This document shows positions 8,703 through 17,689 of a stretch of DNA of 64,000 nucleotides, piece after piece. Under the pieces are notes generated by a model that worked only from the letters and a program-made list of their open reading frames with translations, was not told the origin of the DNA and did not search any database. A program made the position numbers and the translations under genes. This DNA comes from MR-S7 sp000400995 (lineage in GTDB: Bacteria; Pseudomonadota; Gammaproteobacteria; Burkholderiales; Burkholderiaceae_C): positions 2,108,001 through 2,172,000 of the forward strand of contig NZ_CP152342.1 in NCBI RefSeq assembly GCF_045291395.1, read 5' to 3'. How positions within the stretch are numbered: the stretch's first letter is position 1; each line of letters starts with the position of its first letter.

Positions 8703-9638
8703 TCACTCCAGAAAACTCAAAGCATCCAGCGCAGCCATGCACCCCGTGCCAGCACTGGTGATTGCTTGCCGGTACACATGGTCCTGAACATCGCCGGCTG
8801 CGAATACGCCTGGCAGGCTTGTTATGGTTGCCATTCCCTGGTTGCCGGAACGGGTGACGATGTAGCCGTCTTTCATCTCCAGTTGGCCCCTGAAGATCTC
8901 GGTGTTCGGGTGGTGACCGATCGCGATAAAGCAGCCTTGTAGCGCCAAATCCTCAGACTCGCCAGTCAATACATTCCTGATGCGTACGCCGGTCACCCCG
9001 GAGTCGTCACCGAGGACCTCGTCGACAGCGCTGTGCAATCTGAGGGTGATCTTTCCTTCCGCCACCTTCTCATAAACCTTGTCCACGAGGATAGGCTCAG
9101 CCCTGAACTTGTCGCGGCGATGGATCAGGGTGACCGACTTCGCGATGTTGGACATATACAGCGCTTCCTCGACCGCTGAGTTCCCGCCACCGACGACGCA
9201 GACGTCCTGGCCCTGATAGAAGAATCCATCACAAGTTGCGCAGCCCGAAACCCCGCGTCCCATGTATTGCTGCTCGGACGGCAACCCCAGGTACTTCGCT
9301 GAAGCACCCGTTGCCACGATGAGCGCGTCGCACGTGTAAGACCTGCTGGCGCTGGTCAACGCAAAGGGCCGCTTTTGCAAGTCGACCTTGTCGATGTAGT
9401 CGATCACGATCTGCGTCTTGAACCGTTGTGCGTGCTCCATGAATCGCTTCATCAACTCGGGCCCTTGCACGCCATGAGCATCCGCAGGCCAGTTGTCAAC
9501 GTCTGTGGTCGTCATCAGTTGGCCACCCTCGGCCTGTCCTGTGATGAGCAAGGGCTGAAGATTCGCCCTCGCCGCGTAGACGGCCGCGCTGTAGCCTGCC
9601 GGGCCGGATCCCAAGATGATCAATTTCGCATGTGTCAT
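8703..9638 (-). CDS. trxB: Thioredoxin reductase (NADPH)
   Basis: The product is a 311-residue low-molecular-weight thioredoxin reductase. It has an FAD dinucleotide site (ILGSGPAGYSAAVYAARA), the redox motif CATC within SGCATCDGFFYQG, an NADPH site (VVGGGNSAVEEALYM) and the C-terminal FAD motif (VFAAGDVQD). It reduces thioredoxin or a related dithiol partner using NADPH. The gene is 6 bases downstream of the Bug-protein gene on the same strand, in a cluster with a glutaredoxin-DinB protein. Codon use is more relaxed than in flanking genes. It is probably a second, dedicated reductase rather than the housekeeping TrxB; that is an inference. Confidence 0.9.
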   Translation of the reverse strand: MTHAKLIILGSGPAGYSAAVYAARANLQPLLITGQAEGGQLMTTTDVDNWPADAHGVQGPELMKRFMEHAQRFKTQIVIDYIDKVDLQKRPFALTSASRSYTCDALIVATGASAKYLGLPSEQQYMGRGVSGCATCDGFFYQGQDVCVVGGGNSAVEEALYMSNIAKSVTLIHRRDKFRAEPILVDKVYEKVAEGKITLRLHSAVDEVLGDDSGVTGVRIRNVLTGESEDLALQGCFIAIGHHPNTEIFRGQLEMKDGYIVTRSGNQGMATITSLPGVFAAGDVQDHVYRQAITSAGTGCMAALDALSFLE

Positions 9639-9644
9639 TTCCGC

Positions 9645-10616
9645 TCAGTCCACCTGGATGTTGGCTTCCTTGACCACCTGCGCCCACCGCTTGTAGTCTG
9701 CCTTGTACTGTCGATCAAACTCAGCAGGGGTGTTGCCCACCGGCTGGAATCCTGCGCGGGCGTAGACCGCACGTACTTCCGGGTCGGCAAGAACTGCTGC
9801 GAGTTCCTTTTGCAGCCGATCGACGATGCCGGCCGGAGTTTTGGCCGGAGCAAAGATGCCGTACCAAGACATGACGTCGAAATCGCGCACGCCTTGCTCC
9901 ATCAGAGTCGGGACATCAGGCAGGGTGGGAGACCGCTCGCGGCTCGTGATGCCGATGGGCTTCAGCCGCCCTTCCTTCATGAATGCCGCTGCGGTGGGAA
10001 TGACCGTCACCAGCAGGGGGACCTGTCCGGCCGCGGCGTCCGCCACCGCCTGGCCACCGCCCTTGTAGGCCACATGGGTCAGTTTCACCCCTGTTTTGAG
10101 GGCCAGGAGTTCCCCGACCAAGTGATGGGTCGTGCCGCGCCCGGCAGAACCATAGGCCATGCCCCCAGGCATGTTCTTCGTTGCCGTCACCAATTCAGCG
10201 AGGGTGTTTTCCTTGACCGACGAGTGGGCAAGCAAAACCAGGGGAGCGTCGGCAAGCTTGGTGACGGCAACGAAATCGTTCAGCGGATCGAACTGCGGCT
10301 TGATCAGGTGAGTGGCAGTCACCAAGGATCCATCGAAGCCCATGAGCAGCGTGTACCCATCCGCCGGCGACTTGGCAACGATGGCAGCGCCGATGAAGCC
10401 CGATGCGCCTGGTTTGTTGTCGACGACGACTGGTTGCCCCAGCCGCTGGCCGAGCTTGTCCGTCAGCGACCGGATGACCAGATCGCCTCCGCCTCCCGGA
10501 GCAAACGGCATGACTACGCGGATAGGCCGGTTGGGATAGGAAGGGTCTGCTGCGGCGACGGTGGCGAGCGCGAGGCAGGCAATGGCGCCCAGGTTGCGAA
10601 TCGAATGGAACTTCAT
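9645..10616 (-). CDS. Bug/TctC-family periplasmic binding protein
   Basis: The product is a 323-residue solute-binding protein of the Bug (Bordetella uptake gene)/TctC family. It has a Sec signal (about residues 1-23, ending VAAAD), the family start YPNRPIRVVMPFAPGGGGD, a central PGGMAYGSAGRGTTHHLVGELL and a C-terminal QYKADYKRWAQVVKEA. These proteins capture small carboxylates for TctAB transporters, but no tctA or tctB is adjacent here, which is common for Bug genes. Its place between a Grx-DinB gene and a thioredoxin reductase gene suggests its ligand feeds the same pathway. Confidence 0.9.
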   Translation of the reverse strand: MKFHSIRNLGAIACLALATVAAADPSYPNRPIRVVMPFAPGGGGDLVIRSLTDKLGQRLGQPVVVDNKPGASGFIGAAIVAKSPADGYTLLMGFDGSLVTATHLIKPQFDPLNDFVAVTKLADAPLVLLAHSSVKENTLAELVTATKNMPGGMAYGSAGRGTTHHLVGELLALKTGVKLTHVAYKGGGQAVADAAAGQVPLLVTVIPTAAAFMKEGRLKPIGITSRERSPTLPDVPTLMEQGVRDFDVMSWYGIFAPAKTPAGIVDRLQKELAAVLADPEVRAVYARAGFQPVGNTPAEFDRQYKADYKRWAQVVKEANIQVD

Positions 10617-10647
10617 CGTGTCTCCAGTATTTATAGTTCGAAGAAGG

Positions 10648-11418
10648 TCAGCCCCATACCTTCTCGGGCAGTGGCAGCCCTTGGAGGTCTTCGGGGGTCA
10701 GCGGTCCGGCAGCTGTAACGCCATAGTCCTCCAGCATGAGAATGAGCTGGCGCGTGTGCTGCGCTGCGTGGTAGGTAGTGCGGTCCATGACGTTGTGCAT
10801 GGTGTGCCGGCCGTAATAGGTCGGCACGGTGAACTGCATCGTCTTGTCGGCGCAGCTTTCCCACCACGCAGCAAAGCGGTCGCGCACGCCGAGGCCGAAA
10901 TCAGCGATCTGCTGCGCGGTCCAGTCTGCAGGAGGGAGGTCATTGAAGCCGTCGAACTCGAGTTCTTTCTGCTCGCCAGCCTCCAGCCCCATCTCGGCAA
11001 CGCGGAAGACGTGGAACGCAGTGTCTGCCGCCGAACGCTTGCGCTCGCGGAAAAACAAACGGAACTTGTCCTCGGGAAACTGGAGCGTGTAGCGCGCGGC
11101 AGCGGCCAAAACGGTGAGCAGCTTCTGTACCAGCACCTCAGGTGGAAGGCGCTCCGCGAGTTGGACATTCAAGCCCAGGAACTTCACTACGTCATCGAAC
11201 GACTGGCACAGCGTGTACTTCTCTCCCAGCGATACGACCGGCACGCTGCGCGCGCCGAGCGCTCGCAATTGCGCCATTCCCTGGGGGTTGCCATGCACAT
11301 CGATCGACTCGAAATCGATGCCATGCTTGGTGAGGAACTCCTTCGTGCGCAAGCACGATGAGCAGCCCGGCTGCCAGAAGACCTTGATCCTGGTTGACGA
11401 TGAAGACGCTGTTTCCAT
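10648..11418 (-). CDS. Glutaredoxin-DinB domain fusion protein
   Basis: The product is 256 residues in two parts. Residues about 8-85 are a glutaredoxin/thioredoxin-fold domain with redox motif CSSC (in FWQPGCSSCLRTKEFL) and a cis-proline segment ARSVPVVSLG. Residues about 100-245 fit the DinB/YfiT helical bundle: one histidine in FHVFRVAEM and two near the end in TYHAAQHTRQL would form the metal triad. DinB-superfamily enzymes include thiol-cofactor-dependent S-transferases and the mycothiol-dependent maleylpyruvate isomerase. The fusion therefore suggests a metal- and thiol-dependent enzyme recycled by the neighbouring thioredoxin reductase. The start ATG at 11418 was chosen because it directly precedes the glutaredoxin domain. 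The domain calls are fairly secure; the substrate is unknown. Confidence 0.75.
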   Translation of the reverse strand: METASSSSTRIKVFWQPGCSSCLRTKEFLTKHGIDFESIDVHGNPQGMAQLRALGARSVPVVSLGEKYTLCQSFDDVVKFLGLNVQLAERLPPEVLVQKLLTVLAAAARYTLQFPEDKFRLFFRERKRSAADTAFHVFRVAEMGLEAGEQKELEFDGFNDLPPADWTAQQIADFGLGVRDRFAAWWESCADKTMQFTVPTYYGRHTMHNVMDRTTYHAAQHTRQLILMLEDYGVTAAGPLTPEDLQGLPLPEKVWG

Positions 11419-11554
11419 GTATGGCCTCGTGAGGTTTGGCGCTGGTTGCGCAGTGATGGGTTGCGCAGATTCTCGAGACCGGGCGACCAGCAGAAAAGCG
11501 ACATTTTTCGAGCCTGCCATCACGTAAAGTTACGGCTGGAGACCGACCGCCACC
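11419..11554. promoter_or_regulatory. Divergent promoter region between Grx-DinB and LysR genes
   Basis: This is 136 bases between oppositely oriented starts, the usual arrangement for LysR-type control of the neighbouring operon. The LysR-side leader contains the T-N11-A-like setting expected for this family, but I cannot define a specific operator with confidence. Confidence 0.4.
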
Positions 11555-12478
11555 ATGAACCAGATCGATCCTGTCAGCCTGCGGCTTTTCATCCGCGTGG
11601 TTGAGACCGGCACCATCGCCGCGGCTGCCGAGGCCGAACACCTGTCTGCCGCAGCCGTGAGCAAGCGCCTGAGCGAATTGGAAACGGTGCTCAGCAGCCA
11701 GCTCCTGCAACGCACGAACAAGGGAGTGGAGCCCACGGGAGCCGGCTTGGCCCTGACCAAGCTTGCCCGCTCGGCACTGGCTGAGCTCGATCAAGTGCGG
11801 GTGCAGATGGAGAGCTTCTCCTCAGGGGTGCGTGGCTTGGTTCGGGTGTGTGCAAGCATGTCGGCCATCACCCAGTTCCTGTCGGAGCCGTTGCGCTCGT
11901 TCCTGGACGAACATCCCAACGTGCAGGTGCAGCTCGAAGAGAGGCTGAGCCCCATGGTCGTGAAAGCGGTGGCGGAGAACGCGGCCGATGTGGGCATCTT
12001 TCTTCCCCTGGTCGCAATGCCGCCCAACCTGGAGCAGCACGGCTACCACTCCGACCGCCTGGCATTGATCACACCCAAGGGCCATCCCCTGTCATTGCGC
12101 AAGGCTGTCACTTTGCCCGACCTGCTGGCCCATGACCTGATCGGGCTGCACACGGGCAGCGCGATCAACATCCTGTTGAATCGTGCCGCCCAGGAAGCGC
12201 GGCGCGAGGTGAACATCAAGATCCAGGTGACCAGTTTCGACGCGCTTTGCACGATGGTCAGCACCGGCCTCGGCATCGCGCTGCTTCCCGAGAGCATGGC
12301 CCGACGCAATGCCAGGACAGTTCCACTGCACATATGCCGTCTCGACGAGCCATGGGCCCGGAGGCAGTTCGCCCTGTGCGTCAGAAGTCGGACGACGCTG
12401 CCGGCGGCGGCGCAGCTCCTGATGGACCATTTGCTCGCTCCCCTTCAGGCTGGCAGCGAAAAAGAGCGGCAACCCTAG
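11555..12478 (+). CDS. LysR-family transcriptional regulator
   Basis: The product is 307 residues. An N-terminal winged helix-turn-helix (about 1-60; FIRVVETGTIAAAAEAEHLS, AAAVSKRLSELE) is followed by a LysR effector domain (about 90-295; LVRVCASMSAITQFL at its start, GLGIALLP late). The gene diverges from the Grx-DinB/Bug/trxB genes and probably senses their substrate to activate them. Confidence 0.9.
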   Translation: MNQIDPVSLRLFIRVVETGTIAAAAEAEHLSAAAVSKRLSELETVLSSQLLQRTNKGVEPTGAGLALTKLARSALAELDQVRVQMESFSSGVRGLVRVCASMSAITQFLSEPLRSFLDEHPNVQVQLEERLSPMVVKAVAENAADVGIFLPLVAMPPNLEQHGYHSDRLALITPKGHPLSLRKAVTLPDLLAHDLIGLHTGSAINILLNRAAQEARREVNIKIQVTSFDALCTMVSTGLGIALLPESMARRNARTVPLHICRLDEPWARRQFALCVRSRTTLPAAAQLLMDHLLAPLQAGSEKERQP

Positions 12479-12569
12479 ATTTTTCACAAAGTACCTGCCC
12501 GCAGGCAAAGCGCGATGACACCAGGTAAAACTTGGGGAAATCAGGAAAAACGAAAATAGCCGCAACCCC

Positions 12570-13589
12570 ATGCCAGAGCGCTTCATGCCTAAAGAACAAG
12601 AGAAATTTCCGATGTGGCGACTTTCGGTTGCCCCCATGATGGACTGGACCGACCGCCACTGCCGCTACCTGCACCGCCTGCTCTCGCACCACGCCCTGCT
12701 CTACACCGAGATGGTCACCACCGGCGCGCTGATCCATGGCGACGTGCCGCGCCATCTGCGCTTCCACGATGCCGAGCACCCTGTGGCGCTGCAGCTCGGC
12801 GGCAGCGAGCCTGCGGATCTGGCCCATGCCGCGCGCCTGGGTGCGCAGTGGGGCTACGACGAGATCAACCTGAACTGCGGCTGCCCCAGCGAGCGCGTGC
12901 AGCGCGGCGCTTTCGGCGCCTGCCTGATGAACGAGCCGCGCCTGGTGGCCGACTGCGTGAAGGCCATGGCGGACGCTGTGGATGTGCCGGTGACGGTGAA
13001 GCACCGCATCGGCATCGGACGAAGCGAAGACTACGGCTTCGTGCGCGACTTCGTGGGCACCGTGGCCGAAGCGGGCTGCCGCGTTTTCACTGTGCATGCG
13101 CGCAACGCCTGGCTGGAGGGCCTGAGCCCCAAGGAAAACCGCGAGATCCCGCCGCTGCGCTACGAGGTCGCGGCACGGCTCAAGCAGGATTTCGCGCACC
13201 TGACCATCGCCATCAACGGCGGCTTCCAGACGGACGAGGCGGTGCACGCGCAGCTGGCGCAGGTGGACGGCGTGATGGTAGGCCGCGAGGCCTACCACAA
13301 CCCTTGGTGGCTGGCGCGCTGGGACGCGCAGTTCTTCGGTGCCCCGCCCTCCGCTCTGACGCGCGAGCAGGTGGAAGAGGACATGGTGGCCTACATGGAG
13401 CGCGAGGCCGCCGGGCACGGCACGCACTGGTACGCGGTCGCGCGCCACATGCTGGGCCTGCGCAACGGCCTGCCGGGTGCCCGCCGCTGGCGCCAGGTGT
13501 GGAGCGACCACCGCCTCAAGCACCTTCCCGCCCGCGAGGTGATGGCGCTGGCCCGCACCAAGCCCGGTGTCGCCGCGGCCGGCGCCTGA
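12570..13589 (+). CDS. dusA: tRNA-dihydrouridine(20/20a) synthase
   Basis: The product is a 339-residue FMN-dependent tRNA-dihydrouridine synthase of the DusA subgroup. The TIM-barrel start is VAPMMDWTDRHCR. The catalytic cysteine lies in NLNCGCPSERVQ with DusA-type neighbours (FGACLM), and other landmarks are VTVKHRIGIG, HARNAWL and GVMVGREAYHNPW. It reduces uridine at positions 20/20a of tRNAs. An alternative ATG at 12612 would leave only five residues before the barrel and is equally plausible; neither start has a strong ribosome-binding site. Confidence 0.92.
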   Translation: MPERFMPKEQEKFPMWRLSVAPMMDWTDRHCRYLHRLLSHHALLYTEMVTTGALIHGDVPRHLRFHDAEHPVALQLGGSEPADLAHAARLGAQWGYDEINLNCGCPSERVQRGAFGACLMNEPRLVADCVKAMADAVDVPVTVKHRIGIGRSEDYGFVRDFVGTVAEAGCRVFTVHARNAWLEGLSPKENREIPPLRYEVAARLKQDFAHLTIAINGGFQTDEAVHAQLAQVDGVMVGREAYHNPWWLARWDAQFFGAPPSALTREQVEEDMVAYMEREAAGHGTHWYAVARHMLGLRNGLPGARRWRQVWSDHRLKHLPAREVMALARTKPGVAAAGA

Positions 13590-13592
13590 ACC

Positions 13593-16333
13593 TCAGGCCG
13601 CGATGCGGGCGAGCCAGCCCGCCAGAGGCTCGGGCCTGCCGAACAGGTAGCCCTGCAGGCCGTCGCAGTGGCGGGAGGTGAGGAAGTCGGCCTGCTCCTG
13701 CGTCTCCACGCCTTCGGCCACCACACGCAGCCCCAGGTGGCCGGCCACCGAGAGAATGGCCTGCACGATGGCGGCATCGTTGGGATCGCCCGGCGTGTCC
13801 TGCACGAAGCTGCGGTCGATCTTCAGCTCGTACAGCGGCAGCTTCTTCAGGTAGGCCAGGCTGGAATAGCCCGTGCCGAAATCGTCGATCGAGAACCGCA
13901 CGCCCAGCGCCACCAGTTCGTTCATGCGCTCGGCCGTGTCCTGCCAGTTCTCCACCAGCAGGCCCTCGGTGACCTCCAGCGTCAGCAGATGGGCCGGCGC
14001 GCCGGTGTCGGCCAGCGCCTGGCGCACCTGCGCCACGAAGTCCACCTGGCGGAACTGGCGCGGGCTCACGTTGACGGAGATCGACAACGCCCGCCCGCGC
14101 TGCGCCAGCTCCGCCAGCGCGGCGCAGGCCTGGTGGATCACGCGGGCGCCCATGCGGGCGATGAGCCCCGCCTCCTCCGCCGCCGCGATGAAGCGCGCGG
14201 GTGGCACGGCGCCGCGCACGGGATCGCTCCAGCGCAACAGCAGCTCCCCGCCCGTGAGGCGCCCCTTGGCATCGACCTGAGGCTGGACGTAGGTGGCCAG
14301 GGCATCATTGGCCACCGCGCTCTTGAGGTCCTGCTCCAGCGCCAGGCGCTCCTGCACCGCGGCATGCATGCCCTGCTCGAAGAAGCACACCTGGTTGCGC
14401 CCCTGGTCCTTGGCGCGGAACATGGCCGTGTCGGCCTCGCGCAGCAGGTCGGCGACGCCCTCCGCGCCCTTGGGGAACAGCGTCACGCCGATGCTGGCCG
14501 AGCTGCTGTAGCGCGCGCCGTCCATGGTGTAGGGCGCGTCCAGGCTGTCGCGCAGGCGCTGCGCGAACTGCAGCGCCTGCAGGCGCGCCGCCCCGGGGTC
14601 GCGCCCCAGGCGCGGCACCAGCATCACGAACTCGTCCCCGCCCAGGCGGGCCACGGTGTCCGCCGGCGCGGCCAGGTCGCGCAGGCGCTTGGCCGCCTGC
14701 ACCAGCAGGTGGTCGCCCACCTCGTGGCCGCGCGCATCGTTGATCTGCTTGAAATTGTCCAGGTCGATGTAGAACAGCCCGCCCAGCTCGCCGCCGTTGC
14801 GCGCGGCCAGCAGCACGGCATGCATCTGCTCGAGCAGCAGGCGGCGGTTGGGCAGCGCCGTCAGCGCATCGAAATGGGCCAGGCGGTGCATGGCAGCCTC
14901 GGCCTCGTGGCGGCTGCTGACATCGCGCGCCAGCGCGATGAAGCGCAGGGAGCCCCCTCGCCTTCCTTGCGCGCCACCGACAGCTCGAACCAGCGCAGCG
15001 CGCCATGCATCGGCACGCAATACTGGCGCCCCTCGGAGTGGCCCTGGGCACGCGCCTCGGCCAGCGCGGACATGAACTCGGCCGCCGCCTCCGGCGGCAG
15101 CACCTCTGCGAGCAGGCGGCCGATCTGGTCCTCGGGCGGCACGCAGGCGAGGTCGGAGCGGGCCGAGCGGTAGTGGTGGATGCGCCCGTCGCCGTCCAGC
15201 TCCAGCAGCAGGTCGGGCACGGCGTTGAGCGTGTCCTCCAGCGCATCCCGCGCCCGGCGCAACTCGCGCGTCATGCCGTGCGCCAGCGCCACGGCGCGGC
15301 GGCGGGCGCTGATCTGCATGCCCAGGAACCAGCCCGCCAGCAGGCTGAAGGCAACGCCCAGCAGCGCGATGAGGTGGTGCGTGTAGCCCTCGAAGCGCTG
15401 CTCGAACGATGGCTGCGGGTACAGCACCAGGGTCCAGCGCCGCCCACCCACGTCCAGGCTGCGCACCGACTCCAGCCCGCCGTTGACAGCGGCGGGGGCA
15501 TAGTCCGCGCGGGAGGCGAATATCTGCTCCCCGCCCGCCACCGAAGGCCCGTCGTGGATGGCCAGGGCCAGGTCGGTGTCGAGCTCCTGAGCCAAGCCTC
15601 GGATGACCTCGGCGATAAAGAACCGCGCGACCACCCAGCCCTCGATGCCCGCGCGGCGCTGCGCCACCGTGGCCTGGGGAGCGCCCGGAGGGTACAGGGG
15701 AAGGTAGATGGCCAGCAGCACGGGCGCGTCCGCGGGGTTCAGCGGCCCGGTCAATGCCATGCCGCCCGAATCGCGCGCACGCTCCAGCGCTTCGCGGCGG
15801 GCGGGATGCGCCATCGCATCCTGCCCCAGCTGCTCCTGGTTGGACGGCGTCTGCGGCTCCACGTGCGTGACGGGGGCCTGCACCGGCTGGTCGCTGCGGG
15901 GATGCATGCGGTAGCCGGCCAGGCCGAGCGCGCGCATCTGGGCCTCGTGCTGCTCGCGCTGCGCGGCCGGCACCTGCGCCAGCAGGGCGATGCCCTGCAG
16001 GCCCAGCCGGGACTGGGGCAGCTTCAGCGCTTCGAAGTAGGCATGGAATTCCGCAGGATCGATGGTGTCGGAGCCCTCGTAATAGCCCTTCACGCCGCGC
16101 AGCACGATCTCGAAAGCCGCCAGGCGGTCCGACAGGTTGGACACCACGCGCTCCACGGCGGTGCCGAAGACGTGCACGCGCCGCTCGTGCCGGGCGCGCT
16201 CCTCGTTGAGCCAGAAAAGGGACGTCACCCCCAGCAGCACCAGGGCCAGCAGCGGCGCGGCGATCATCCCCGGGTGCCAGGGGCTTGTGCGGTCGAAGGG
16301 AGGGGACGGGTCGTGATGCGCCACTGTATTCAT
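13593..16333 (-). CDS. CHASE-PAS-GGDEF-EAL cyclic-di-GMP enzyme (one frameshift)
   Basis: The product is about 913 residues once the frame is repaired. It has a transmembrane segment near the N-terminus and a periplasmic CHASE domain (about 70-270). A second transmembrane helix (LIALLGVAFSLLAGWFLG) comes next, then a PAS domain. A GGDEF domain with intact RLGGDEF and an EAL domain with the loop motif DFGTGYSSLAYLKKL follow. The EAL signature reads GGELLLRW, so the metal-binding glutamate is kept. The frame is lost at the C-run 14953-14957 between PAS and GGDEF, and one extra base restores E-G-E-G-G-S-L-R-F. It is probably a bifunctional or phosphodiesterase-biased membrane sensor. The start ATG is at 16333. 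Confidence 0.85.
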
Positions 16334-16451
16334 GAGGGGCGGAGAGTGGCATAGCCCCCGCGCCAAGACAAGGGGGCTCCACACATTGCAACGCCCGGGC
16401 CGCCGCGTTGCACTACCATGGGCGCTGCCCTCCTTTCCCACAGAGCACTGC

Positions 16452-17510
16452 ATGTCCGCAGCCTCCTCCCACCTCACCCCCGAAGAAGCGGCGTTCCACG
16501 CCTACTATGCGCGCGAGCGCGCCGCGCTCGAGCAGACCTGCGCCGCCCGCGTGGCGCTGCTGCAGTCCCTGCTGTCCAAGGCCCGCCACATCGACATCGC
16601 CAAGGTCGAAGGCCGGGTGAAGGACCGCGACGAGTGCATCCGCAAGTTCTCGCGCAAGTACCGCGCCGCCCTTGAGGAGAGCGGCGCGCCGTACGAGATC
16701 CAGGACTGCATCACCGACCTGATCGGCGTGCGCGTGGTCTGCCTCTACGAGGACGAGCTGGAGAAGGTGGCCCAGATCGTGCGCTCGCACTTCGACGTGA
16801 TCGACGTGACCGACAAGGTCAGCGCCCTGGAGGGCACGGAATCCTCGTTCGGCTACAAGGGCCTGCACCTGGACCTGCGCACCCGCCCGGCGCAGCCGCG
16901 GGACGGCGCGCCCCAGCATCTGCCGTTCGAGCTGCAGGTGCGCACCATCGTCCAGGACTCCTGGAGCGTGCTGGACCACAAGATCAAATACAAGAAATCC
17001 ATCCCTGCCGAACTCAAGCGGCGCATCAACGTGCTGGCGGCCCTGTTCGAGCTTGCGGACCGGGAATTCCGCCAGATCCGCGACGCCACCGACGCCGAGC
17101 TGCTCGGCGCCCCCGACGAGACCGCCGAGCCGGAAACCGACACCGCCCGCGCCCCCGCGCCCGGCAGCGAGCTCAACGCCTTCACCTTCCTGAAGATCGC
17201 CCGCCATTTCTTCAACGACCAGGAATTCGATGCGCACAAGGTGGATCTGTTCGTGGACGACATCCGCGCCTGGTCGCCCGGCATCACGCGGGCCGGCTTC
17301 AACGCGCTGCTGCGCGAGTCCATCGGCACAGTCAAGCGCTACAAGCAGTTCTACGAGGCGCAGAACCCCGAGGGCAGCTTCAACCCGTATACCGTGATGC
17401 GCCATTGCCTGTACCTGGGGGACAAGGTGGTTTTCCGCCGGGCGCTGCGCAACAGCTCGCGCGAGGCCTTCGAGGCGTGGCTGCAGCACGAAGCTTCTGC
17501 GGCCACATAG
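16452..17510 (+). CDS. RelA/SpoT-domain (p)ppGpp synthetase-like protein
   Basis: The product is 352 residues. Residues about 50-215 form a RelA/SpoT nucleotidyltransferase domain with RVKDRDECIRKFSRKY, DLIGVRVVCLYEDEL, GYKGLHLDLRT and ELQVRTIVQDSW, so the pyrophosphate-transfer residues look present. There is no HD hydrolase domain and no TGS/ACT regulatory region. An extra C-terminal helical segment of about 110 residues, containing HFFNDQEFDAHKVDLFVDDI, follows a low-complexity linker rich in Glu, Ala and Pro. It is therefore a small alarmone synthetase with a tail rather than a long RSH enzyme. The start was chosen at 16452 (MSAASSHLTPEE), and the gene diverges from the CHASE-GGDEF-EAL gene. 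Confidence 0.82.
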   Translation: MSAASSHLTPEEAAFHAYYARERAALEQTCAARVALLQSLLSKARHIDIAKVEGRVKDRDECIRKFSRKYRAALEESGAPYEIQDCITDLIGVRVVCLYEDELEKVAQIVRSHFDVIDVTDKVSALEGTESSFGYKGLHLDLRTRPAQPRDGAPQHLPFELQVRTIVQDSWSVLDHKIKYKKSIPAELKRRINVLAALFELADREFRQIRDATDAELLGAPDETAEPETDTARAPAPGSELNAFTFLKIARHFFNDQEFDAHKVDLFVDDIRAWSPGITRAGFNALLRESIGTVKRYKQFYEAQNPEGSFNPYTVMRHCLYLGDKVVFRRALRNSSREAFEAWLQHEASAAT

Positions 17511-17560
17511 AAAAAACGGCTCCAGCGCAATACTGGCAAGCGCCGCCAGCTATCAAAACG
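17511..17560 (-). repeat. Dispersed palindromic repeat, copy 2
   Basis: The copy is in inverse orientation (GGCTCCAGCGC, then loop, then CAAGCGC and CAGCTATC). It begins directly after the stop codon of the RelA/SpoT-domain gene. It is somewhat degenerate in the loop. Confidence 0.75.
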
Positions 17561-17689
17561 CAAGCATCAGCACGGACATGCATTCGTGAAATTCTGTCGC
17601 ATAAGTGACAATTCATCCGTATTTGCACGACGAGCAAGCAAATGCCACAGCTGTTATATTGCACTGCAACATAACACCCCGGCCGCCCC

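Noticed and set aside
11419..11523. A longer N-terminus for the Grx-DinB protein starting at 11523
   Set aside because: The extra residues do not belong to the glutaredoxin fold and would cover the divergent LysR promoter region.
12479..12569. Another copy of the dispersed repeat between LysR and dusA
   Set aside because: CCTGCCCGCAGG gives a short hairpin, but the AGCTGCTTGCGCTTG core and its partner arm are absent.
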